The notes beneath the pieces were generated by a model that saw only the letters and a program-made list of their open reading frames with translations, was not told the origin of the DNA and searched no databases. Positions 17,732 to 26,602 of a stretch of 64,000 nucleotides of DNA are shown here, one piece after another. Position numbers and translations under genes: made by a program. This DNA comes from Oceaniovalibus sp. ACAM 378. Its GTDB lineage: Bacteria > Pseudomonadota > Alphaproteobacteria > Rhodobacterales > Rhodobacteraceae. Position 1 is the stretch's first letter. Each line of letters starts with the position of its first letter. The stretch is from contig NZ_VSJK01000003.1 in assembly GCF_008085915.1 (NCBI RefSeq), positions 62,001 through 126,000 of the forward strand, written 5' to 3'.

Positions 17732-17761
17732 TTGACAGAGTGGCCTTTTGCAAAGTCTGAT
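17732..17761 (+). promoter_or_regulatory. Candidate sigma-70 promoter for the plus-strand M81/Dpp operon
   Basis: A perfect -35 box TTGACA at 17732-17737 is followed after 18 nt by TCTGAT at 17756-17761. It lies about 66 nt upstream of the start codon at 17827, in an AT-rich stretch, and just before the third inverted repeat. Confidence 0.4.
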
Positions 17762-17782
17762 TGCAGGAAGGAATTCATTATC

Positions 17783-17799
17783 GTTCAACTATATGGAAC
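17783..17799. promoter_or_regulatory. Candidate IclR operator 3
   Basis: GTTCAACTATATGGAAC, with the arms extending by one base each side (CGTTC/GAACG). It lies downstream of the candidate -10 box and 27 nt before the start codon at 17827, a position suited to repression. Confidence 0.45.
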
Positions 17800-17826
17800 G
17801 ATATATTGAGCTAAGGTGAAGGTAAT

Positions 17827-19275
17827 ATGCGCGTATTCGTGGCATCGCTGGCGACTGAAACGAACACTTTTTCACCGCTTTACGTGGATCGCAGTGCCTT
17901 TGAGGGTGCATTGTATTGCCCGCCCGGCACGCATCCTGAAACGCCGACACTTTGCTCGGGGCCGATGATCGCGGCGCGTGAGGCGGCAAAGCGGGATGGT
18001 TTCACCCTGATTGAAGGCACGGCGACATGGGCCGAGCCTGCCGGCCCGGTGGCGCGACAGGCCTATGAAAGCCTGCGTGACGAAATTCTGGACCAGATCC
18101 GGGCGGCGATGCCGCTGGATGTCGTATTGTTCGGATTGCACGGGGCGATGGTGGCTGTCGGGTATGACGATTGCGAAGGCGATCTGATGGTCTGTGCGCG
18201 TAAAATCGTCGGGCCGGGGTGTGTGATCGGCGCCGAACTGGACATGCATTGCCACCTGAGCGACCAGATGGTGCAGTCGGGCGATGTGATCGTCGCGTTC
18301 AAAGAGTTCCCGCACACCGACTTTCTGGCCCGGGCGCGCGACATGACCGATTTGTGCCTGCGTGCGGCGCGAGGCGAGGTGAAGCCGGTGATGCATGTCT
18401 TCGACACGCGCTCGCTCTGCGCCTTCATGACCAGCCGGGAGCCCGGGCGGAGTTTCGTGGATCGGCTTTTGGCGATGGAGGGCAAGGATGGCATCCTGTC
18501 GATTTCCATTGCCCACGGATTCAGCGCCGCCGATGTTTATGACATGGGAACCAAGGTGTTGGTGATCTCGGACGGTCCGTCAGACAAGGGGCCGGCGCTG
18601 GCCGAAACTCTGGCGCAGGAAATCATGGGCTGGCCGGGTGGCGGTTCTGCGCCGCATCTCAAACCCGACGAAGCCATCGCTGCCGCTTTGGCCATTGCCG
18701 GGCAGCCGGTGGTGCTGGCCGATCGTTGGGACAATCCGGGCGGCGGTGTTGCCGGGGATGCCACGGTGATGGTGACAGCGCTGCTGGCGCATCCCGAGAT
18801 TCCATCTGCCATCGGTGCGATGTGGGATCCGATCGCGGTGTCTTTCTGTCGCGCGGCGGGGCCGGGGGCCGAGATCGACCTGCGGTTCTGTGGCAAAGCG
18901 GCGTCCACATCCGGCCCACCCATCGATGCGAAGGTCACGGTGCGGGCGGTCAGTGACGATCTGATCATCCCGTTCGAGCAGAGCCTTGTGTCGCTCGGGC
19001 CTGCGGCGGCGGTGAGTGTCGGCAATCTCGATGTGGTGCTGTCGAGCACGCGCGCCCAGACCTTCAGCCCCGAAGCCTTCAGCAAACTGGGGATCGACCT
19101 GTCGCAAAAGAAGATCGTGGTGGTGAAGTCGTCAAACCACTTTCACGCGGCCTTTCACCCGGTTGCCGCCGAAATCCTGTATCTCAACACCGGCGGGCCA
19201 TTTCCATACGATATCCGCAAACAGACCTTTACCAAGCTGCGCCGCCCCTTCGCTCCGCTGGATTCACAACCATGA
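17827..19275 (+). CDS. M81 family metallopeptidase (MlrC-like), copy 2
   Basis: A 482-aa MlrC-family protein. It begins RVFVASLATETNTFSP (the family ETNTF element). Zinc-ligand candidates lie in ELDMHCHL and EFPHTDFL, and the C-terminal end reads LNTGGPFPYDIRK followed by LRRPFAPLD. The ATG at 17827 follows AAGGTGAAGG. It opens the plus-strand operon, divergent from copy 1, and its stop overlaps the next start by 4 nt. It has no export signal. It is clearly diverged from copies 1 and 3, so a different substrate bond or chain is likely. Confidence 0.9.
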   Translation: MRVFVASLATETNTFSPLYVDRSAFEGALYCPPGTHPETPTLCSGPMIAAREAAKRDGFTLIEGTATWAEPAGPVARQAYESLRDEILDQIRAAMPLDVVLFGLHGAMVAVGYDDCEGDLMVCARKIVGPGCVIGAELDMHCHLSDQMVQSGDVIVAFKEFPHTDFLARARDMTDLCLRAARGEVKPVMHVFDTRSLCAFMTSREPGRSFVDRLLAMEGKDGILSISIAHGFSAADVYDMGTKVLVISDGPSDKGPALAETLAQEIMGWPGGGSAPHLKPDEAIAAALAIAGQPVVLADRWDNPGGGVAGDATVMVTALLAHPEIPSAIGAMWDPIAVSFCRAAGPGAEIDLRFCGKAASTSGPPIDAKVTVRAVSDDLIIPFEQSLVSLGPAAAVSVGNLDVVLSSTRAQTFSPEAFSKLGIDLSQKKIVVVKSSNHFHAAFHPVAAEILYLNTGGPFPYDIRKQTFTKLRRPFAPLDSQP

Positions 19276-20588
19276 ACATGATGAAGGATACCCTGCCGGG
19301 AATGACCCTTGGGCCATTGGACGACACAATGATCGATCCGTTGACCAAGGGGATGCCTCCGGGTGTCGGTGCGATGCGGCTGGGCGATATCGGCGCACAG
19401 GGCTGGAACATGCTGCGCGGCGATCTGCCGTTTCCGATCGCGGTGATCCGCGACGATCGCTTGCGCGCCAACAGCGCCTGGATGCGCGATTTTACCGCCG
19501 CCAACGGGTTGGAACTGGCGCCGCACGGCAAGACGACGATGGCGCCGCATCTGTATGATCTGCAAATTTCCGATGGTGCCTGGGGCATCACGCTGGCGAC
19601 CGCGCAACAGGTTCTGGTTGCCCACCGATTTGGTGTCGGGCGTGTGGTTCTGGCAAACCAGCCGATTGGGCGGCAGAATATTGATGCCTGTTTTTCGGTG
19701 CTGCACGGGACGGATCGGATCGAACTCTACTGTCTTGCCGACAGTATCGAAGGTGTCGTCGCACTGGCCGAGGGGGCCACGCGCAATCCGCCCCCTGAGG
19801 GAAATCCTCTGCGCGTGTTGGTCGAGGTTGGCTTTGTTGGCGGACGAACGGGCGTACGCAGTGGTGCCGCTGCGCTCGAGCTGGCGCGGGCCATCGCCGC
19901 GGCACCCGGTCTGGCCTTTGCGGGGATTGAGTGTTTCGAGGGTGTCGCCCCCGATCCCGACGCCGCCGCCGCATTGGTGGATGATATCGTGGCCGCCGGA
20001 CATGCGGTCTTGGCGGCGGGATTGCTGCCGGATGGCGCGCCTCTGGTGCTCAGCGCCGGGGGGTCGGCGTTCTTTGACCGGGTCGGCGAACGTCTGAACG
20101 CCGCCGGGTTTGCTCGGCCTGTCGTCTCTGTGCTGCGTTCGGGCTGCTATCTGACCCATGATGTCATGGGCTATGCCCGCGCGTTCGAGCGGATCCAGCG
20201 CGAAACATCGCTGGTCCTGCCCGAGGGCGGGTTGGAGCCGGCGTTGGAGGTCTGGGCGCTCGTCCAGTCGCGCCCCGACGCCGACAAGGTGATCCTGACC
20301 ATGGGCAAGCGCGACGTGGGAAGCGATGCGGGCCTGCCGAAACCAATGTGGTTGTACCGGGATGACGGCACCATGTCGGGCCCTGAGGCGATGCCCGAAG
20401 GTCACGAGGTTCAGGCGCTGAACGATCAACACTGCCACATGACTGTGCCGCCCGACAGCACGTTGCGGGTCGGAGATATGGTGGGGTTTGGCATCGGCCA
20501 TCCCTGCACGACTTTTGACAAGTGGAAACTGCTGATGATCGTCGATGACGACTACACAGTTACCAAAGCGATCATGACCTTTTTCTGA
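19272..20588 (+). CDS. Fold-III PLP D-amino-acid lyase (D-threonine aldolase / D-serine dehydratase-like)
   Basis: A 438-aa protein with an alanine-racemase-type N-terminal barrel. The PLP lysine is in LAPHGKTTMAP. A C-terminal D-serine-dehydratase-like domain carries metal-ligand candidates in NDQHCHM and GHPCTTFDKW. This two-domain build is shared by D-threonine aldolases, eukaryotic-type D-serine dehydratases and related amino acid deaminases that act on D-residues. It overlaps the M81 gene on its left by 4 nt. The exact substrate cannot be read from sequence; a role in breaking down a D-residue released by the M81 enzymes is an inference from context. Confidence 0.85.
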   Translation: MNMMKDTLPGMTLGPLDDTMIDPLTKGMPPGVGAMRLGDIGAQGWNMLRGDLPFPIAVIRDDRLRANSAWMRDFTAANGLELAPHGKTTMAPHLYDLQISDGAWGITLATAQQVLVAHRFGVGRVVLANQPIGRQNIDACFSVLHGTDRIELYCLADSIEGVVALAEGATRNPPPEGNPLRVLVEVGFVGGRTGVRSGAAALELARAIAAAPGLAFAGIECFEGVAPDPDAAAALVDDIVAAGHAVLAAGLLPDGAPLVLSAGGSAFFDRVGERLNAAGFARPVVSVLRSGCYLTHDVMGYARAFERIQRETSLVLPEGGLEPALEVWALVQSRPDADKVILTMGKRDVGSDAGLPKPMWLYRDDGTMSGPEAMPEGHEVQALNDQHCHMTVPPDSTLRVGDMVGFGIGHPCTTFDKWKLLMIVDDDYTVTKAIMTFF

Positions 20589-20621
20589 AGGTCGCCAATG
20601 AATACGAAACGGAGAACAGAC

Positions 20622-22127
20622 ATGCGCATCGCGCTGATACACGTCGCCCAGGAAACCAATGATTTCAATCCAAAGCCCACGACGATGGAGGATTACCGCG
20701 CCTTCGGCATCCTCGCAGGGCAGGAGATGATCGAGAAACAGGGCAAACACGGCATGACCGGCGGTTATCTGGAGGCGGTGCAGGAGTCCGGGCTGGAGGT
20801 CGAGACGATTCCTATCGTGCGGGGCTTTGCCGTGGCGGGCGGGCGTCTGGACCGTGAATCCTTTGAGTATTTTCAGCAGTGCATCCGCGATGGGTTGAAA
20901 GATGCAGGCAAGATCGACGGCCTGATGTTGCAGCTTCACGGGGCTTGCGCTGCAGAGGGGATCGACGATGTCGAGGGTGAGCAGGCAGAACTGTGTCGCA
21001 AGATCCTCGGCCCAGATGTGCCCATCGTTCTGGCGATGGATCACCATGGCAATATCACCACGAAACTCATGGCGAACGTCGATGGCATCGTCGGCCACCG
21101 CACCCAACCCCACGATCTGCACGACACCGGAAAACTGGGTGGCGAGATGATCCTGAAGGTCGTGGCGGGCGGGGCGAAACCGGTGATGGCCTGGCGCAAG
21201 ATCCCGCTGGTGTCGCATCAGGAACAGTTTCTGACGTCCAAGGGGCCGATGAAAGACTGGTTCGACAAGGCCCGCGCAGTGGAAAGCGATCCGCGCGTGT
21301 TGCAGGTGTCGAATTTTCCGATGCAACCCTGGCTGGACGTGGCTGAAGGTGGCTGGTCCACGGTGGTGGTGACCGACGGTGACCGGGATCTGGCCCAAAA
21401 GCTGGCCGAGGAAATGGCCGAACATGTCTGGGCGTTGCGCGATGCCTTTCAGGAGCGCGAGGCGGTGCCGGTGGACGAGGCCGTGCGCATGGCCGACGCC
21501 GAACCCAAGGGCGTGGTTGTGATCAGCGACACCGGGGATACGGTATTCGGTGGCTCGTCCGGCGACAGCAATCTGATCCTCGAGTCCATGCTGCGCCAGA
21601 ACATCAAGGGCCGCGCGCTGATCCCGATGATCTCGAAATCCGCCGTGGCCGAATTGGCGCAGGCGGGCGAGGGGGCCGAGGTAACGATAAAGCTGGGCGG
21701 CTGCACCGCGCCTGCATTCTTCACTCCGCTGGAGGTGACGGGCAAGGTGCGCAAGATCGCCGATGGCAGCAAGGTCGTGGTCAAATTCTATTCGCATCAG
21801 GACCAGATCAACATGGGTCGCGTGGTGATCTTTGATGTCGGGCCGGTCACTTTGATGATTTCCGAATTGCGCGGCGTCGCAGGCAACCTGCCCGAAGTCT
21901 ACCGCTTCTTCGGGATCGAGCCGGAAGAATATAAGATCGCCGTGCTGAAAACCGCGTCGAATTTCCAGTTTTTCGAGCCGATCACGTCGCGCCTGATCCG
22001 GGCCGACACCGCAGGGCCGGGGCAATCCGACGTCTTTACCCTGCCGTGGAAACGCCTGCCGCGCCCGATCTATCCGTTGGACAAGGTCGATGACTGGCAC
22101 GCGGCGCACCCTGCAAACAAACGATAA
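20622..22127 (+). CDS. M81 family metallopeptidase (MlrC-like), copy 3
   Basis: A 501-aa MlrC-family protein. It begins RIALIHVAQETNDFNP; the zinc-ligand candidates are in MDHHGNI and TQPHDLHDTG, and the end reads DTAGPGQSDVFTLPWKRLPRPIYPLD. I chose the ATG at 20622 because CGGAGA lies six nt upstream and the protein then starts like the other copies; an in-frame ATG at 20598 with GAAGG is possible. It sits between the D-amino-acid lyase gene and the binding-protein gene. It is cytoplasmic, with no signal peptide. Confidence 0.9.
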   Translation: MRIALIHVAQETNDFNPKPTTMEDYRAFGILAGQEMIEKQGKHGMTGGYLEAVQESGLEVETIPIVRGFAVAGGRLDRESFEYFQQCIRDGLKDAGKIDGLMLQLHGACAAEGIDDVEGEQAELCRKILGPDVPIVLAMDHHGNITTKLMANVDGIVGHRTQPHDLHDTGKLGGEMILKVVAGGAKPVMAWRKIPLVSHQEQFLTSKGPMKDWFDKARAVESDPRVLQVSNFPMQPWLDVAEGGWSTVVVTDGDRDLAQKLAEEMAEHVWALRDAFQEREAVPVDEAVRMADAEPKGVVVISDTGDTVFGGSSGDSNLILESMLRQNIKGRALIPMISKSAVAELAQAGEGAEVTIKLGGCTAPAFFTPLEVTGKVRKIADGSKVVVKFYSHQDQINMGRVVIFDVGPVTLMISELRGVAGNLPEVYRFFGIEPEEYKIAVLKTASNFQFFEPITSRLIRADTAGPGQSDVFTLPWKRLPRPIYPLDKVDDWHAAHPANKR

Positions 22128-22155
22128 CAACCAAGAAACCAATGGGAGAGAGAAT

Positions 22156-23706
22156 ATGACACAGAACAGTTTTCGTCCTTCGCGGCGCACCGTCCTTGCG
22201 GGCGTGGGTGCTGCAGCGCTTGGTGCCGGAACCATCGGCTTGCCACAATTCGCGATGGCGCAGGATCTGAAAGGCGGCACGCTGCGCGTTGGCCTGCCTT
22301 TCGACATGACGAATTATGACCCGATGCAATTCTCGACGGTCAACTTCTTCATGATCAAAAACCTCTATGACAGTCTGATAGAATACGACGAAAACGGCGA
22401 GGCGATGCCCAGTCTCGCCACCGAATGGACGGTTGCAGATGACAACAAATCGGTGACAGTCAAGCTGCGCGATGACGTCAAATTCCACAGCGGCAACGCC
22501 TTTGATGCCGATTCCGTCGTGGCGACGCTGGAAAAGGCGACCGATCCCGAAAGGGGCAAGAACGTCTTTTCCACCATGTCCATCGTCAAGGACTGGAGCG
22601 CGGGTGACGCCCATACTATAACGATCAATTTCAACGAACCGGTGCCGACAAAGCAGATCCTCGACCTGTTGCAGTTCCTGTTGCCGATCGACAAGGCGGG
22701 GATCGACACCGTGGAAACCGTGCCTGCGGGCACCGGCCCGTTCATGCTGGACAACCGCAAGGTCGGACAGAGCATCACGTTGAAGCGCAATCCCGATTAC
22801 TGGCGCGCGGACCAGCCGATCCTTGATGGAATCGACTTTACCGTGTTCTCGGAAGATGCCGCAACCGCATCGGCGCTGGAATCGGGTTCGATCGACCTGA
22901 TCTATGGCGGCAGCTCGCGCACGGCGGTGCGTCTGCGCGATGCCGGGTATCAGGTGCTTCAGGGCCCCGGCAAACTGGTTCAGGTGTTCCGGATCAATTC
23001 CACCAGAGGGCCATTCCAGAACAAGAAGTTCCGTCAGGCGTTCAATCATCTGATGAACCGTCCCGCGATCCTGAAGATCGGCTATGCAGGTCTGGGCGAA
23101 GGAACTGCGCTGCCATGGGCCCCTGCCAGCCCGGCCTTTGATCCGTCCTATGATGCGAATTACGCCTATGACGTCGACAAGGCCAAGGCGTTGCTGGCGG
23201 AATCTGGTCTGTCACCAGAGGAAATGACCGATTGGAAACTTCTGGTCTATGGCTCGGAACAGGGCGTTGTTGCGATCAGCCAGATCGTCCAAAGCTCACT
23301 TGAGGAAGCGGGGCTGAAGATCGAATTGGACGTGCGGGAAGGCGCCGAGTTCATCGACGCCCTGCTGTCAGGCGACTTTGCGGCGACCTTTGGCGGGGTC
23401 GGCAACGTGCAGAAGTTCCCGTCGCGGGTGGCCACCAACAGTATCTATCGCACGGTGGACAACCCGGTCTTCGGCAACCCGCATCCCCACCCCGCCTATG
23501 TCGAGGCGATCAAGCAGGTCGACACCAGCTTTGGCGCGGACGTTCAGCCGGCTTATGACAATCTGAACGCGGTTCTGGTGGACGAAGCCTTTGCGATCCC
23601 GACCAACTCCTATGAGACGGGTCTGATCGTTGCAGATCCCAAGCTGGGTGGTTTCACGCTCGATATCGACAATCTGCTGGTCGGTCGTACCATTGGATTC
23701 AAATGA
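22156..23706 (+). CDS. Oligopeptide-type ABC transporter substrate-binding protein, family 5 (Tat-exported)
   Basis: A 516-aa SBP_bac_5 protein. The N-terminus carries a twin-arginine motif (SRRTVLAG) and a cleavage region FAMAQDLKGG. Typical internal motifs are LRVGLPFDMTNYDPM, LATEWTVADDNKSVTVKLRDDVKFHSG and VPAGTGPFMLDNRKVGQ. The start at 22156 follows GGGAGAGAG. Its stop overlaps the ATPase gene by 4 nt. It differs widely from the binding protein at 11882, so the two importers probably take related but different ligands. Confidence 0.9.
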   Translation: MTQNSFRPSRRTVLAGVGAAALGAGTIGLPQFAMAQDLKGGTLRVGLPFDMTNYDPMQFSTVNFFMIKNLYDSLIEYDENGEAMPSLATEWTVADDNKSVTVKLRDDVKFHSGNAFDADSVVATLEKATDPERGKNVFSTMSIVKDWSAGDAHTITINFNEPVPTKQILDLLQFLLPIDKAGIDTVETVPAGTGPFMLDNRKVGQSITLKRNPDYWRADQPILDGIDFTVFSEDAATASALESGSIDLIYGGSSRTAVRLRDAGYQVLQGPGKLVQVFRINSTRGPFQNKKFRQAFNHLMNRPAILKIGYAGLGEGTALPWAPASPAFDPSYDANYAYDVDKAKALLAESGLSPEEMTDWKLLVYGSEQGVVAISQIVQSSLEEAGLKIELDVREGAEFIDALLSGDFAATFGGVGNVQKFPSRVATNSIYRTVDNPVFGNPHPHPAYVEAIKQVDTSFGADVQPAYDNLNAVLVDEAFAIPTNSYETGLIVADPKLGGFTLDIDNLLVGRTIGFK

Positions 23707-25739
23707 CCGAACCGGTCCTGAAAGTCAGGGATCTCACGGTCGACTTCCCCGGCACCCCTGATCGGGTGCCGGTGGTGCGCGGCGTGAGCTTTGATGTGCA
23801 CGCCAACGAGGTTCTGTGCATCGTCGGCGAATCCGGTTCGGGCAAAAGTGTCACCGCATTGGCGATCACCGGCCTGCTGCCTGCTTCGGCGCGGGTCGGC
23901 GGGGCGGTGCGGGTCAAGGACACCGATGTGATCGGCGCCGATGCCGAAGTCCTGCGTCGAATGCGCGGGCGGGATGTGGGGTTCGTGTTTCAGGATCCTT
24001 CGACCACGCTAAACCCTGTCCTGCCCGTGGGGCGGCAGATGACAGAAGGACAGGTCGCACTGGGCCTGTTGGCCAAGCGCGATGCGGCGGCGCGGGCCGT
24101 TGAACTGTTGCGCGAAGTGGATGTGGCCAACCCCGAAGGACGGGTTGGCCAATATCCCCACGAATTTTCCGGCGGCATGCGGCAACGCGCCGTCATCGGC
24201 ATGGCCATGGCCGGACGGCCCGGATTGATCATCGCGGATGAGCCGACAACGGCGCTGGACGTGACGGTGCAGGCGCAGGTGCTGGGCGTGCTGGCCAAGC
24301 GTCAGAAAGACACTGGTGCGGCGGTCGTGCTGATCACCCATGATCTGGGTGTGGTGGCCGAAGTCGCCGACCGGGTGGCGGTGATGTATGGCGGGCGGAT
24401 TGTGGAAACCGGGCAGGTGGATCAGATCTTTGCCCAGCCCCGCCATCCCTATACTGCCGCCTTGCTGCACAGTATTCCGCGTATGGATATGACAGATCGG
24501 CGGCTCGATCCGATTCCGGGGCAGCCGCCTTCGCCTGCCTCACTGCCCAAAGGTTGCGCATTTGAACCCCGGTGCAGTGTCGGAAACGGGCGGCCGAAAT
24601 GCCTGTCCGAGGATCCGGCGCTGCGCATTGTCGATGATGCCAGCGCGTCGGCCTGCCACTATTGGCGGGACACCCCAACAGCCGCCGCCCCTGCTGAAGT
24701 GCGCGAGATTTCCCGTAACGTGCCGGATCAACCGCCGCTGCTGGAGATCCGCGATCTCAAGGTGCATTTCCCGGTGCGGCGCGGCATCCTGCAACGGGTG
24801 ACCGGACATGTGCGCGCGGTCGAGGGTGTGAATCTGACCGTTCACGCGGGCGAAACCGTCAGCCTTGTGGGCGAATCCGGCTGCGGCAAGACAACAACCG
24901 GCAAGGCAGTGATGGGGCTGACCCGGGCGACGGCGGGCGACATCCTGCTGAACCAGCAGTCCATTCTTGGCCTGTCGGCATCCGGTATGCGCAACGCACG
25001 CCGCAATATGCAGTATATCTTTCAGGATCCGTTTTCCTCGCTCAACCCGGTCAAGACGGTCGAGGATATCGTCGCCGAACCGCTGCACATCCACGGCCTG
25101 TACGACGAGGCGGGCGGTGCGAAACGCATCGCCGAACTGTTCGATATGGTGGGGCTGTCACCGTCGATGTTCGGGCGCTATCCGGCAGAATTCTCGGGTG
25201 GGCAGAAACAGCGCATCGGCATTGCCCGAGCGTTGGTGCTGCAACCCCGGCTGTTGATCCTTGATGAACCCGTGGCGGCGCTGGACGTTTCGATCCAGGC
25301 GCAGATCCTGAACCTGCTGGAGGATCTGCAAAAAGAGTTGAATCTTGGGTATCTGTTCATCGCGCATAATCTCTCGGTGGTGCGCCATATCTCGGACCGG
25401 GTGGCCGTGATGTATCTGGGCCGGATCGTCGAGGAAAGCGACCGCGACACGCTGTATGATGCACCGGTGCATCCCTATACCCAAAGCCTGATGTCGGCGG
25501 CGCCGATCCCCGACCCGGTGGAGGGCCGCAGGCGGCAGAGGATCGTGCTGGAAGGCGAAGTGCCGGACCCCGCAGCGCCGCCGCCCGGGTGTGCCTTTGC
25601 ACCCCGCTGCTTTCGCGCAACCGAGATCTGCCGCAGCGCGCCACCGCCGTTCGAGAGATACGGCAAAACCGAAAGCCGCGCGGCCTGTTACCATGCCGGG
25701 CCGTTGGAACAGGTTGAGCAAAAGGCGACCGGCACATGA
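23703..25739 (+). CDS. Fused oligopeptide-type ABC ATPase (DppD-DppF in one chain)
   Basis: A 678-aa protein with two complete ABC domains. The first has Walker [12 protein letters not shown] near residue 43, [14 protein letters not shown] and [11 protein letters not shown]. The second has GESGCGKTTTG near residue 390, FSGGQKQRIGIARAL and ILDEPVAALDV. Each half carries the Cys-bearing C-terminal extension (PKGCAFEPRC and PPGCAFAPRC). The pattern shows a DppD-like half joined to a DppF-like half, as in GsiA-type proteins. Both ends overlap neighbours by 4 nt. It is the single energiser of this importer, unlike the split pair in the minus-strand operon. Confidence 0.93.
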   Translation: MTEPVLKVRDLTVDFPGTPDRVPVVRGVSFDVHANEVLCIVGESGSGKSVTALAITGLLPASARVGGAVRVKDTDVIGADAEVLRRMRGRDVGFVFQDPSTTLNPVLPVGRQMTEGQVALGLLAKRDAAARAVELLREVDVANPEGRVGQYPHEFSGGMRQRAVIGMAMAGRPGLIIADEPTTALDVTVQAQVLGVLAKRQKDTGAAVVLITHDLGVVAEVADRVAVMYGGRIVETGQVDQIFAQPRHPYTAALLHSIPRMDMTDRRLDPIPGQPPSPASLPKGCAFEPRCSVGNGRPKCLSEDPALRIVDDASASACHYWRDTPTAAAPAEVREISRNVPDQPPLLEIRDLKVHFPVRRGILQRVTGHVRAVEGVNLTVHAGETVSLVGESGCGKTTTGKAVMGLTRATAGDILLNQQSILGLSASGMRNARRNMQYIFQDPFSSLNPVKTVEDIVAEPLHIHGLYDEAGGAKRIAELFDMVGLSPSMFGRYPAEFSGGQKQRIGIARALVLQPRLLILDEPVAALDVSIQAQILNLLEDLQKELNLGYLFIAHNLSVVRHISDRVAVMYLGRIVEESDRDTLYDAPVHPYTQSLMSAAPIPDPVEGRRRQRIVLEGEVPDPAAPPPGCAFAPRCFRATEICRSAPPPFERYGKTESRAACYHAGPLEQVEQKATGT

Positions 25740-26602
25740 AATATCTGCATGTCATCCTCTCAACACTGCATGCGCTTTTGCGCCAGACCGGAGCGGCGCT
25801 TGGCCTTGGGTTTCTGGCCTTGATCGTGCTGGTCGCGGTCTTTGCCGATCTGTTGCCGCTTGACCCTTTGGGGCAGGATTTCATCCGCTCGCTGGAAGGG
25901 CCGTCGCGCGATTACTGGTTCGGCACGGATGAACTGGGTCGCGACATCCTGAGCCGAGTGGTATTCGGCGCGCGCACCTCACTTGTCACGGCGGCGGGGG
26001 CTGTGGTGATTGCGGCGCTGATCGGAGTGCCCATGGGGCTGATCGGCGGATTTTTTGGTGGTTGGCGCGATGCGGCCTTGATGCGGATGGTCGATGTGAT
26101 GATGGCGTTGCCCGCGATCCTGTTCGCCATGACTTTGATCGCGGTGTTCGGACGGTCTCAGGGGGCGGCTCTTTTGGCCGTGGGGATCACCGGGATTCCC
26201 GGTTTTGCACGGATCGTACGGGCGCAGGTGATGTCCCTGCGCAAACGCGATTTCGTCATCGCGGTCGAAGCGTTTGGCGGATCGGCGGGATATAACATGT
26301 TCCGCACGATCCTGCCCAATTCGCTCAGTCAGATTCTTGTGCAGGTTGTGGTGCTGTCCTCGGTCGCCATTCTGCTGGAAGCGGCGTTGGCTTTTCTTGG
26401 TGTCGGCGTACCACCACCGACGCCCAGTTGGGGCGAAATGCTGCGCACCGGCAAAACCTATCTGCACGAGGCGCCGTATTACGCGGTGCTGCCCGGAATC
26501 GTTCTGACGCTGACGATCCTGGCCTTTGATTCCATCGGTCGCGGATTGTCGCGCCTGATCGAAAATCCGGGCGAAACCGCAATGCAGGGAACGCTGAAAT
26601 GA
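25736..26602 (+). CDS. Oligopeptide-type ABC transporter permease (DppC/OppC-like)
   Basis: A 288-aa permease with the family WFGTDELGRDILSRVVFGARTSL signature after the first helix and the coupling loop DFVIAVEAFGGSAGYNMFRTILPN. The C-terminal GVGVPPPTPSWGEMLRTGKTYLHEAPYYAVLPG segment is typical for the DppC group. It overlaps both neighbours by 4 nt. It pairs with the DppB-like product of the next gene. Confidence 0.92.
   Translation: MKYLHVILSTLHALLRQTGAALGLGFLALIVLVAVFADLLPLDPLGQDFIRSLEGPSRDYWFGTDELGRDILSRVVFGARTSLVTAAGAVVIAALIGVPMGLIGGFFGGWRDAALMRMVDVMMALPAILFAMTLIAVFGRSQGAALLAVGITGIPGFARIVRAQVMSLRKRDFVIAVEAFGGSAGYNMFRTILPNSLSQILVQVVVLSSVAILLEAALAFLGVGVPPPTPSWGEMLRTGKTYLHEAPYYAVLPGIVLTLTILAFDSIGRGLSRLIENPGETAMQGTLK

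Noticed and set aside
19155-22307. Very long open frame on the minus strand (over 1000 codons)
   Set aside because: It is antisense to an M81 gene, the D-amino-acid lyase gene and another M81 gene, all with clear motifs. The translation is rich in His, Arg and Gln with no family features, as expected from a GC-rich shadow frame.
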